NCBI GenBank assembly: GCA_900550645.1
Contig: URTA01000022.1
Location: 1 to 37,401 of the forward strand
Direction of reading: 5' to 3'
DNA length: 37,401 nt
Source of the DNA: an uncultured Porphyromonadaceae bacterium
GTDB taxonomy: Bacteria > Bacteroidota > Bacteroidia > Bacteroidales > Muribaculaceae
Position numbers and translations under genes: made by a program. Shown piece by piece: positions 16,964 to 24,599 of the stretch. Each line of letters opens with the position of its first letter. Within the stretch, counting starts at the first letter, position 1. The notes under the pieces are model-generated. The model did not search any database and had not been told where the DNA came from. It saw only the letters and a program-made list of their open reading frames with translations.

Positions 16964-18121
16964 TCAACTTAATAGCTTATCCAAGTCATCATTCAGTTCA
17001 TCGATATCAACTTCACCTGATCTGCGAGACGGCTTGGTCAATTTTTCTACCAACCTGTCAAATTTGCTCTTCAGCCGCAAATAGACACTGTCAGCATCTC
17101 CTTTGACCATTTTCAGATACATCAACTTGCCGCTCAACACATTCACCATATTGGGATTTCCCTTCTTGACATCGCCCTTTTCTCTCAGGTATTTAGTCAA
17201 GAATCTGTCAGCAGCCACGCCATAGCCATACTCGCCCCATATATACAGCAAGTTGCGTATGTCACGGACATACTTCTGCGTCACATTGAGTTTGTCGCTC
17301 ACTATTATGCCCGTCACTTCCTGACGCGCTCCAAGCTTCTGCAATCTCGTCTTTGCCTCATTTATAGTAAAGCCTTGTCCCTCGATAATGCGTTTCAATT
17401 CTTGGCGAAACTCACCCGACTCTTGATACACGTTATGCATCGAGCTGAATGTGATGTCATCAGCATACCGAGTATAGCGCAAACCAAAGCGTCTTGCCAG
17501 CCCAGACAGCCTTCGGTCGAGCGTATCACAAATCATGTTTGTCAGCACTGGCGACGTCGGCGCACCCTGAGGGAGAATGTACTTAGCCCCACCACCTACA
17601 GTCTCTACCCTCATTGCACATAACCCTGCAAGCAAATTAGCAATCGGGCGTTTCAGACACAATGGCTCCAACTGAAGCCTCTTCCACACACGCGCTTGCG
17701 CAATACTCGGGAAGAAATCCTTCAAGTCGATGTTGAACACGTAATTCTGCCCTTTATGCATACTTGCATTTGTGACGACAGAACGTCCCTCAGCAAACCC
17801 CATTGCATATTCTGACGGGGTATAAATTGCCATGAAAACCTCGTTCACATAACGGAGCATCAGCATAAAGCTTGCGTTTCGGGGGGCAGTAATCTGCCGC
17901 ATACCGCCAGACTTCTTCTTGATGTTGAACTGCTTGTAACGGTGAAATGTATTGTTCGGGTTGCAATAGTAGTTCAAAAGCTTCATCGTAAACGGATGGA
18001 ATTTGTCAGACATACCCGCATCTCTCATCTCTTCCTGTTTCAACTGGTTGAGAAGAGACAACAGGTCTTCCTTAGACTCCATTTGCCGTACTGTCAAAGC
18101 AATCTTATCTCTATCAATCAT
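16964..18121 (-). CDS. Retron reverse transcriptase
   Basis: A 385-residue RNA-directed DNA polymerase. With the ATG at 18121, landmarks are the retron region-X motif NAxxH (NASMH, 118-122), catalytic Asp in FNIDLKDFFPSI (129-140), LPQGAPTSPVLTN (184-196), the catalytic YADD box (219-222) and region Y with VTG (269-271). NAxxH and VTG together mark retron RTs and set it apart from group II intron or DGR enzymes. The frame stays open to 18247, but that stretch overlaps the structured RNA, whose a2 arm ends 18 bp before the ATG at 18121, so the shorter start is favoured. The HEPN-like gene follows by 4 bp. Confidence 0.93.
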   Translation of the reverse strand: MIDRDKIALTVRQMESKEDLLSLLNQLKQEEMRDAGMSDKFHPFTMKLLNYYCNPNNTFHRYKQFNIKKKSGGMRQITAPRNASFMLMLRYVNEVFMAIYTPSEYAMGFAEGRSVVTNASMHKGQNYVFNIDLKDFFPSIAQARVWKRLQLEPLCLKRPIANLLAGLCAMRVETVGGGAKYILPQGAPTSPVLTNMICDTLDRRLSGLARRFGLRYTRYADDITFSSMHNVYQESGEFRQELKRIIEGQGFTINEAKTRLQKLGARQEVTGIIVSDKLNVTQKYVRDIRNLLYIWGEYGYGVAADRFLTKYLREKGDVKKGNPNMVNVLSGKLMYLKMVKGDADSVYLRLKSKFDRLVEKLTKPSRRSGEVDIDELNDDLDKLLS

Positions 18122-18138
18122 AATATGACAAAGTGAAG

Positions 18139-18398
18139 TTGACAATTCAGAAAACAAGCGAGCATTTCTTTGTATAGGAACGACCCCTACATGGTCAAGC
18201 TGAATAAACAACCTATAACCATATACATAATAAATACTACATGCCACCTGAAGTGGATAATTGATTGGGGCTCACCAGGCAACATTGTCATCTCAATGCT
18301 TTTCAACATTGAGACATCTTGCGAATAATACCCCCAAAGAGGCACGGCTTTCGCCCACAAGACGGAATCAAATTTGCACTTGTTCTCCGAATTGTCAA
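18139..18398 (-). ncRNA. Retron msr-msd RNA
   Basis: The minus-strand transcript has a long end-to-end inverted repeat: a1 at 18398-18377 pairs with a2 at 18160-18139 over 22 bp with three G-U wobbles, extended outward by GAA/TTC across a small internal loop. This is the a1/a2 hallmark of retron RNAs, in the usual place just before the RT gene. Inside are a perfect 8-bp hairpin (18314-18307 with 18298-18291, 8-nt loop), a CCAC/GTGG hairpin (18256-18244) and a small GGC-GAAA-GCC hairpin. The branching G and the msr/msd border cannot be fixed by eye. A 73-codon open frame here (18408-18187) is probably incidental. Confidence 0.85.
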
Positions 18399-18419
18399 AG
18401 TTCTCCATTGTTCATGCTG

Positions 18420-18427
18420 CAAAGATA
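18420..18427 (-). promoter_or_regulatory. Retron promoter (-7 box)
   Basis: Minus-strand TATCTTTG, an exact -7 match, about 22 bp upstream of the a1 arm; the predicted start is near 18413. A -33 TTTG is not evident. It lies between the WG-repeat gene stop (18470) and the retron RNA, so the retron has its own promoter. Confidence 0.65.
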
Positions 18428-18469
18428 CAGCATTCTGCTGAATGTAATGTATATCGTCCTGTGAAAACT

Positions 18470-19276
18470 TCAGTCGATGTTCCAGTACGCATCCGGATCG
18501 CCCTCAAAGGCATCGCCGATGACATCATCGCTATAACCAGCCACATCCTGCGCATAGCTTCCCTCATACTCGCCATATCTGCTGCCATAGTCTTCGTCAA
18601 AATCATCCTTATATTTGTATTCATCAGGCTCTTCAGGCACAGTCAGGATGTCTTTTATCGGTATGGAATAAATTCTATCACCTTTCTTAACACAGACAGA
18701 ATCCGTGTCTTTTGCGTAGAAATTGTAGATGTAGTCATACTCGACAGGAAGGACTACATCTCCTTTTTCATTTATGAGTCCCCACTTGTCACCGTTCTTC
18801 ACTCTGGCTAATCCCTCGTCAAAGCCACAAATCCAGTCAAACTTCCCAAAAGGTATAACCTCTACACCGGCTGCTGTTGTTACGCCATATTTGAATTCCA
18901 TGTTCTGAAGTGTAATAAGCCTGCTGCCTCCATTGGCAAACACCAAAGTGAAATATTCCAACGGCAAAATTTGTTCACCTTTGTAGTTGATCAATCCATA
19001 CACAGGCCGATGATACGTTGCCACACGCCCTCCAGCGCGTGGAAAGCCATACATATAAGTGGCTGAAACTTTTACAAGGTCTGCTTTGTCATAACATTCC
19101 CCATAATACATGGAATACTTGGGAGGGACAATTACCTTGCCTTCGCGATTGGCAAAGCCAATCTTATCCTCAGACGTATACGGTATAAGAAGCCGCTTGT
19201 CAGCCTGCAAATCGTATGATTTTGCCGGTACAAGAATCTTACCCGGCAGAATTGGAAGTGTATTGTTTTGCGTCAT
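18470..19276 (-). CDS. WG-repeat protein
   Basis: A 268-residue protein with WG/KWG-type beta repeats: KIGFANREGKVIVPPKYS (about 39-56), YGLINYKGEQILPLEYF, KYGVTTAAGVEVIPFGKF and KWGLINEKGDVVLPVEYDYI. The C-terminal 50 residues are acidic and Tyr/Asp-rich, low complexity. There is no signal peptide, so it is probably cytosolic. WG repeats are binding modules with no set biochemical role. The ATG at 19276 sits 23 bp after a TAATTTTG box with a 19-bp operator just upstream, almost identical to the promoter of the propeller gene, so the two should be co-regulated. Confidence 0.85.
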   Translation of the reverse strand: MTQNNTLPILPGKILVPAKSYDLQADKRLLIPYTSEDKIGFANREGKVIVPPKYSMYYGECYDKADLVKVSATYMYGFPRAGGRVATYHRPVYGLINYKGEQILPLEYFTLVFANGGSRLITLQNMEFKYGVTTAAGVEVIPFGKFDWICGFDEGLARVKNGDKWGLINEKGDVVLPVEYDYIYNFYAKDTDSVCVKKGDRIYSIPIKDILTVPEEPDEYKYKDDFDEDYGSRYGEYEGSYAQDVAGYSDDVIGDAFEGDPDAYWNID

Positions 19277-19298
19277 TGTATCGTTTGTTTTTGTGGTG

Positions 19299-19334
19299 CA
19301 AAATTACTTCGAGCTTGCGAACCCTATGTTCGCA
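19299..19334 (-). promoter_or_regulatory. Operator 1 and -7 box of the WG-repeat gene
   Basis: -7 box TAATTTTG (19306-19299) and, 9 bp upstream, the inverted repeat TGCGAA-N7-TTCGCA (19316-19334). The operator occupies the place of the -33 box. About 48 bp here are nearly identical to the propeller gene promoter (one internal G/A change). Confidence 0.85.
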
Positions 19335-19343
19335 GCCATTCTT

Positions 19344-21887
19344 CTAATAAACATCATCCTGAGAGTCTTTGTCTCCCTCAAGGTAAAGGTTTCGCACAAC
19401 CACAACCCCATCTTTCCCAACAGCCAACAAACGCCTTTCATCAGATGAAAAAGCCGCAGAAGCAACACTCTTTTCACCTATACCGCGAATGCCTTCTCCA
19501 AAATCGTTGTACTGAGCGAGTAACTTCAAATCGCTTACACGATAGATGAATATATTACCCGACGGCTGATGCCCCCACTTACTATTCGGATGATTACTAT
19601 GGGCTATGTATCCTTGATCTGACAACGCGATATATTTGCCAGTCGGGCTAAAACAAAGCAGACTTTTACCACCTATTTTGTGAACAGTTTCATACCCCGA
19701 TTCTTTTGTAGCAATATATGTGCGCGGCCAGCTGTCATAGCACGCGACATCGCCATTCCGGCTGAATGAGGTCATCCATACAGCATAGAGACCTCCTTCA
19801 TTACAAGGCAACACCTTACGCTCTTTTATGTCATATATGCGAAATACGCCATCCATAGAATGTCTCCAACGGTCCTTAATCAGTTTGGCCCCGAATGCCA
19901 AGTAGCGAGAATCATACGAAAACGACACGTAATTCAGATACCACACATTTCGGCCTATTATAATATGATGCTCTTCTCCTGAACTCGTTTCTTTGCAGCG
20001 AATATAATTGAGACTATCAACGAAAAGAAGCACAAAATTGTCTTCCTTCGAGAGATATTCATCATCAGCTCGCTTGAAATCTTTCACGCGATTTCCTTCA
20101 TTATACTCATGCAAGTGAGCAAACAAACAATCATCTCCAACTTTATCGCGAAGCATTTTGCGCAGAACTACTTTCTCTGCTTTTTCTTCTTCGGTAGCAT
20201 TCCGTCCCCAATTATACTTCTGACTAAGTGCTATATAGTCAGCATCAGTAATCACTTTGTTTGCAAGTCTATTAAAATACACGTGTCCCATCTGAGGTTC
20301 TGCAACATAATTGCCACCCGAACTCATGAATTTATAATGTGACATGTCCGACTCTTCAACCCATTTCAGCGATACTGGATCTCGCCATACCGGTATTTGG
20401 CTATTAGTCTCTTGAATTATCTCAGGCATATAACCATTGAAGTCTGCACAACGAGCAATAGTAGAACCTCCAATATCAAACGGAAATTTCACCATAGCCT
20501 CAAGGCCCATGATATCCGCAGTGTTATCACTATTGACAAAAACTACATTCTTGCCATCACCAGTAAAATATGCCCGAGGATATTTGGTCGTATCAAGCAG
20601 CCCATTAAAAAGCGGAATGCTTTCATTATCAGAGCTGTCATATAGGAGGATTCCACCATCTACCATCGTCACCATTTTATCTCCAGACGAGGAAGCTCCA
20701 AGCACTATCCCTTCGGGTATGTGACATCCTTCCGATTTCACCACTACAGGTGCTTCAGCTTTAGTATTAACACACCAATCCGCCTCATCAAGATCCAAAG
20801 CAGACCCTTCGCATCCATTGATTGTAAATGGGAACCAATGTGTTTTCACAGAATTGTAGAAAACCAACCATCCTGACAAAAACAGCTGATTGGACTCACC
20901 TTCTTTTATGGAGTAAAGACTATCAACTCTAACACCTGGTCCGCAAAGTTCAAAGCCCTTTTTATTAGCCAACTTAACATCGTCGCTTAAACAAAGTTTA
21001 TCATATTCCTCACGTCGCGTATTACCCCAAATTGTCACTTTGCCCAAGAAATTCTCGATATAATGGGAGAACAATAATCGAGTTTTTGGGATATGCATTT
21101 CGTATTCATCAAGTCTAAACAACGCATACTCTTTCCGACTTCTAACACCATACAATAATTTGAGCATATAGTCTCTAGTTAAAATAACTTCGTCCGTTAC
21201 ACTACCGACAGCTTCAATCTCAGATATCTTGTCAGACGATATATTTAGTACACATAGTCTGTCGTTATCCACGAAATAAAAATGCTCTCCAAGGGAATAC
21301 TGGCCTCTAACTTCCACAATCACTTTTTCATCTCGATAGTTATAGACAACCACAGCCTCATCTTTCTTGAAAATAACAAGATGAGAATTGCTGTATATGT
21401 AGTCTGTAAACTGGATTATATGCTTACCAGAAGAGACATTGTAAATTGAGTAATCATCCTCTGTCTTGAACAGGAAGTAATCACATACTGCACCATGATA
21501 GTTACCATATCCGCGAATTTCAGAGGGACAGATATTATGCTCAATCTCACACTCGCCCGTTTTTGTATTTGTTGCATACAACCGATCCTTTGTAACAACA
21601 AACACCCACGGATTCTCATCAAAAACGAACGCCTTGGCCTTGGCAATGCGCCCACCACCAAATTTCATTGCATCCTCGACCTCAACAACAATTTCTTCAT
21701 CAAGCTCTTTACTGTACAATTCATGCTTTCCGGCACAGAGCTTTGTCACAAGAGGTTTGTCATTTACAACGTATTCTTCACCTGAGAGCTTATCAAAAAC
21801 GGTTACAGGACAAACACGACTGCTCAAAACAATGTCCGTGTTCAGAAATGCGTGATGCGTATTTACAATAAGATTCTTGTCTTCCAT
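19344..21887 (-). CDS. Large beta-propeller-like (WD40-type) protein
   Basis: 847 residues from MEDKNLIVNT (ATG 21887); an ATG at 21896 would leave almost no leader after the -7 box at 21914-21907. The chain is nearly all beta, with WD40-like blades: KAKAFVFDENPWVFVVTKDRLYA near residue 80, YVSFSYDSRYLAFGAK, LLCFSPTGKYIALSDQG, ASAAFSSDERRLLAVGKDGVVVV at the C-terminus. A helical, charged insert (EEEKAEKVVLRKMLRDKVGDD) lies near residue 600. No signal peptide or enzyme motif. It is transcribed separately from the WYL gene, from its own operator-bearing promoter. The role is unknown; propellers of this kind often serve as sensor or scaffold in conflict systems. Confidence 0.8.
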   Translation of the reverse strand: MEDKNLIVNTHHAFLNTDIVLSSRVCPVTVFDKLSGEEYVVNDKPLVTKLCAGKHELYSKELDEEIVVEVEDAMKFGGGRIAKAKAFVFDENPWVFVVTKDRLYATNTKTGECEIEHNICPSEIRGYGNYHGAVCDYFLFKTEDDYSIYNVSSGKHIIQFTDYIYSNSHLVIFKKDEAVVVYNYRDEKVIVEVRGQYSLGEHFYFVDNDRLCVLNISSDKISEIEAVGSVTDEVILTRDYMLKLLYGVRSRKEYALFRLDEYEMHIPKTRLLFSHYIENFLGKVTIWGNTRREEYDKLCLSDDVKLANKKGFELCGPGVRVDSLYSIKEGESNQLFLSGWLVFYNSVKTHWFPFTINGCEGSALDLDEADWCVNTKAEAPVVVKSEGCHIPEGIVLGASSSGDKMVTMVDGGILLYDSSDNESIPLFNGLLDTTKYPRAYFTGDGKNVVFVNSDNTADIMGLEAMVKFPFDIGGSTIARCADFNGYMPEIIQETNSQIPVWRDPVSLKWVEESDMSHYKFMSSGGNYVAEPQMGHVYFNRLANKVITDADYIALSQKYNWGRNATEEEKAEKVVLRKMLRDKVGDDCLFAHLHEYNEGNRVKDFKRADDEYLSKEDNFVLLFVDSLNYIRCKETSSGEEHHIIIGRNVWYLNYVSFSYDSRYLAFGAKLIKDRWRHSMDGVFRIYDIKERKVLPCNEGGLYAVWMTSFSRNGDVACYDSWPRTYIATKESGYETVHKIGGKSLLCFSPTGKYIALSDQGYIAHSNHPNSKWGHQPSGNIFIYRVSDLKLLAQYNDFGEGIRGIGEKSVASAAFSSDERRLLAVGKDGVVVVRNLYLEGDKDSQDDVY

Positions 21888-21906
21888 ATTTATCATTTTT
21901 GTGGTG

Positions 21907-21942
21907 CAAAATTACTTCGAACTTGCGAACCCTATGTTCGCA
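21907..21942 (-). promoter_or_regulatory. Operator 2 and -7 box of the propeller gene
   Basis: -7 box TAATTTTG (21914-21907) with TGCGAA-N7-TTCGCA at 21924-21942, again 9 bp upstream. The operator overlaps the last three codons and stop of the WYL regulator gene (stop 21934-21932). Confidence 0.85.
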
Positions 21943-23005
21943 GCAATCTATACTTTTCATACATGGACTTTATGTGATCCAAGACCTTGCCTCTGATTTC
22001 GGAAGGCTCGAGGACAATTAGATCCTTGCCGAAACCAGTCAGTTCCCGAATCAATTCATAGTTTTCCTTGCAATCTATCTGAAAGAACCGACCTCCGGCT
22101 AACGAGGGATACTTGCCTCGCAGTTCCTGCTCTTCGTCTCCGATAATATTCTTTTGGGATTCATGAACCGGTTTTGTAGCGACATAATCTTTTGACAAGT
22201 CACTTACCCAGAAAAGGATTTTATAGACAGGACTGTCTTCACGGTATGTTATACCGATGACGTCTTCAAAACGCTCATTAATATCGCCATTATAAGCAAT
22301 GTATTTATGCGCGGGCATCGGGACAACATCGTCGATTCTATCGAGGCTGAAGGTTAAAACCTTACCGTCATCTTCCGATGCAGCAAGCAGATACCACCGG
22401 TGATTGTACTCCTTAAGCAAATACGGGAACAGATTGGCTATCCGCACTCCATCTGCCTTTTGGAAGGTGTGATAATGCAACTGAACAACTTGCTTTTGTG
22501 ATATTGCGGTAAATAGTTCTCCCAACAGGTTTGACTCTCCCAAGGGATTTCTCGTGAATGAGATAATCTGTTCCTCTTCATTCACACCGAGACTAAGCCG
22601 TAAATTCTCCAAGCCTACTAAATTAGGAAGGCCGTCAAACTGCCCAAGGAGAGATAATGCCTCTCTCAACAGGTATCGTTCTTCATTGGTCAGCTCCTTT
22701 TTGAATATTGAGAAGGACGGACTCGCGTAACGCAAACATTGCTTGGCATAAGACTTCTGCGTTTCAGAGTTGTAACCAGCCACCGAATATCGTTCTATCT
22801 CCGCCATGAACGGGCCTTCATATTCGAGATAGTGAATGTCCTTTTCAATAGTCCGCCGCACAACCCCATTCGCATCTGGATATAAGTCAGCCAAACGCTT
22901 GTTGACTTCCGCTGTCAGATCTTCGAGTGAATAGTTGTGATACCTGCTGCTCAGTAGCTCATCAAGTATCTTGTAGCGAGTCATCGCATTTTTGTTCGCG
23001 GGCAT
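21932..23005 (-). CDS. WYL-domain transcriptional regulator
   Basis: 357 residues from MPANKNAMTRYKILDEL (ATG 23005); an upstream TTG at 23041 lies before the predicted transcription start and is excluded. An N-terminal winged helix (about 8-75, with LEDLTAEVNKRL and VRRTIEKDIHYLE) precedes the WYL domain (about 180-260: PYLLKEYNHRWYLLAA and FSLDRIDDV) and a WCX-like C-terminal domain. WYL proteins sense ligands, often nucleic acids or nucleotides, and the BrxR/CapW group represses defence operons through inverted repeats. The same 19-bp inverted repeat precedes this gene, the propeller gene and the WG gene, so it probably binds all three and regulates itself. Confidence 0.88.
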   Translation of the reverse strand: MPANKNAMTRYKILDELLSSRYHNYSLEDLTAEVNKRLADLYPDANGVVRRTIEKDIHYLEYEGPFMAEIERYSVAGYNSETQKSYAKQCLRYASPSFSIFKKELTNEERYLLREALSLLGQFDGLPNLVGLENLRLSLGVNEEEQIISFTRNPLGESNLLGELFTAISQKQVVQLHYHTFQKADGVRIANLFPYLLKEYNHRWYLLAASEDDGKVLTFSLDRIDDVVPMPAHKYIAYNGDINERFEDVIGITYREDSPVYKILFWVSDLSKDYVATKPVHESQKNIIGDEEQELRGKYPSLAGGRFFQIDCKENYELIRELTGFGKDLIVLEPSEIRGKVLDHIKSMYEKYRLLRT

Positions 23006-23030
23006 ATTCTTTGTCTTTGGTTTTGCTTTG

Positions 23031-23066
23031 CAAAGTTCCAACCACCTTACGAACCCTATATTCGTA
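23031..23066 (-). promoter_or_regulatory. Operator 3 and -7 box of the WYL gene
   Basis: Variant -7 box GAACTTTG (23038-23031) and TACGAA-N7-TTCGTA (23048-23066), with the same 9-bp spacing. Against operators 1 and 2 one base pair is changed in both half-sites together, so the dyad is kept: good evidence that the symmetry is selected. Confidence 0.78.
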
Positions 23067-23152
23067 GTCTATTTTTGGGGAGGGGAGATTGGGGATATGA
23101 AATGAGGGGGAGCGGCGGGGAGTGCGGCTGGCGCACTCCCTGTCGCGAGAAG

Positions 23153-24439
23153 TCAGCGGGGTGCGAGGCAAGCGTCGAGGGCGGCGGTCAGCGCGGCGCG
23201 GTCCATGTCGCGGCCGATGAAGACGAGCTTCACCATGCGGTCGCCGTATTCCTCGTCCCAGTCGCGGGCAAACGCGGGGTCCATCTCCATGAGCCGGCGG
23301 CGGTCCTCCTCGGGAGCGGTGGCGTACCATTTGCCGGCCTCGGAAATCTTCTTCTGCACGCCGGCCTGTTCAAACAGTATCGACATGTCGCGGTTGTGGC
23401 TGAAGTACAGCACGCCCTTGGTGCGTATCACGCTTTTCGGCCAGTGGCGGGCGCAGAAGTCGTCAAACCGCTCGAAGACAAACGGTGCGCGGCGGTAGTA
23501 TACGAATGTCGAGATGCCGTATTCCTCTGCCTCGCCCTCGTCATGATGATGGTGGTGATGATGCCCATGCTCGTCATGGTGGTCATGGTCATGCTCCTCA
23601 TGGTCGTGGTCATGGCCTTCCTCGTCCTCATCGTGGTCATCGTCATGATGGTGGTGGTGATGGCCGTGGGCTTCAGCCTCTTCGGCCTGGGAGGCCGGGC
23701 GTTCCAGCTCACGTATCCAGGCAGCAGACGTGACGGTCTTGTCAAAGTCGAAGTCGCCGGTATTGAGCAGCTTGTCGAAGTCAACGTCGCAGTAGTCGCA
23801 GTCTATGATTTTGGCGTTGGGCTGAATGGCGCGTATGACGGCGCGTATCTGCTTCGCCTCCTCGGGCGACACTTCGGATATTTTGTTGAGCAATATTATG
23901 TTGCAGAACTCCATCTGCTGTATCACGAGATTCTCGATGTCCTCGTCGTCGATGTTCTTGTCGGTCAACGCTTTGCCGCCGGCGAAATCCGTCTTCATGC
24001 GCAGCGCGTCCACAACGGTGACGATGCAGTCCAGGCGCGGGCCGCGTCCCGTGGGCGAGCCGGCAGCCATCTGCTGCATTGTGCATACGGTCTGCGCAAT
24101 CGGTTCAGGCTCGCAGATGCCGCTCGCCTCGATGACCACATAGTCAAACTTGCCGGTGTCGATGATTTCGGCAATCTGGCGTATCAGGTCGGTGCGCAGC
24201 GTGCAGCAGATACAGCCGTTCTGCAAAGCCACGAGGTCGTCCGCGCCGTCCTGTCCGACAACGCCCCCTTTCTGTATCAGCGAAGCGTCGATGTTGACCT
24301 CGCCTATGTCGTTGACAATAACGGCGAAGCGTATGCCTCGGCGGTTGGCGAGAATACGGTTGAGCAGAGTGGTCTTGCCGCTGCCGAGATAGCCGGTGAG
24401 CAAGAGTACCGGCGTGAGTAAGTCAAATTTTCTGTCCAT
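23153..24439 (-). CDS. COG0523 (CobW/ZNG1-type) GTPase, metal chaperone
   Basis: 428 residues. G1 motif GYLGSGKT (16-23), VIVNDIGEVNID (40-51), the metal-binding CxCC in GCICCTLR (C76, C78, C79), VIEASGICEP as the switch region, and LLNKISEV in the NKxD position. Residues about 225-300 form a long His/Asp/Glu-rich stretch, a probable metal reservoir, before the CobW C-terminal domain. Such GTPases load or traffic zinc, cobalt or other metals; the His-rich tract favours zinc or nickel, which is inference. It stands alone with its own promoter. The 23067-23152 gap holds only a 9-bp hairpin without a T-tract. Confidence 0.92.
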   Translation of the reverse strand: MDRKFDLLTPVLLLTGYLGSGKTTLLNRILANRRGIRFAVIVNDIGEVNIDASLIQKGGVVGQDGADDLVALQNGCICCTLRTDLIRQIAEIIDTGKFDYVVIEASGICEPEPIAQTVCTMQQMAAGSPTGRGPRLDCIVTVVDALRMKTDFAGGKALTDKNIDDEDIENLVIQQMEFCNIILLNKISEVSPEEAKQIRAVIRAIQPNAKIIDCDYCDVDFDKLLNTGDFDFDKTVTSAAWIRELERPASQAEEAEAHGHHHHHHDDDHDEDEEGHDHDHEEHDHDHHDEHGHHHHHHHDEGEAEEYGISTFVYYRRAPFVFERFDDFCARHWPKSVIRTKGVLYFSHNRDMSILFEQAGVQKKISEAGKWYATAPEEDRRRLMEMDPAFARDWDEEYGDRMVKLVFIGRDMDRAALTAALDACLAPR

Positions 24440-24462
24440 AATCGGATGCTGTTAAACTGCTG

Positions 24463-24494
24463 CAAATATAGCCAATCCTGCGGGGCTTGTCAAT
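24463..24494 (-). promoter_or_regulatory. Promoter of the COG0523 GTPase gene
   Basis: Minus-strand ATTG (24494-24491), 20 bp spacer, TATATTTG (24470-24463), giving a 17-nt leader. The rest of the 24495-24599 gap shows only two weak hairpins and no gene. Confidence 0.72.
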
Positions 24495-24599
24495 ACCCTC
24501 GACGTTTTTTGTGCCTGCGCACAAACCCACGCACCTGACACCGCTAAGGTGTACGCTCCAACAGGGACGAACACCGAAAATGCATCCCCGCAAAACGAA

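Noticed and set aside
16964..18121. RT as part of a group II intron or diversity-generating retroelement
   Set aside because: No maturase/HNH domain, no intron ends, no template/variable repeat pair seen; NAxxH and VTG motifs point to a retron.
18187..18408. 73-codon open frame upstream of the retron RT
   Set aside because: It coincides with the retron RNA, including both a1 and most of the hairpins; the long pairing of its ends explains the region better than a protein.
23118..23140. 9-bp GC-rich hairpin after the COG0523 gene as a terminator
   Set aside because: No T-tract on either side; kept only as a weak hairpin.
23075..24421. 448-codon plus-strand frame opposite the COG0523 GTPase
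   Set aside because: Antisense shadow of a GC-rich gene; its Val/Met/His runs mirror the His-rich tract and it shows no domain logic.
24508..24525. TTTGTGC/GCACAAA hairpin as a terminator for the zinc-ribbon operon
   Set aside because: The T-run lies on the wrong side for minus-strand termination and the stem is short.
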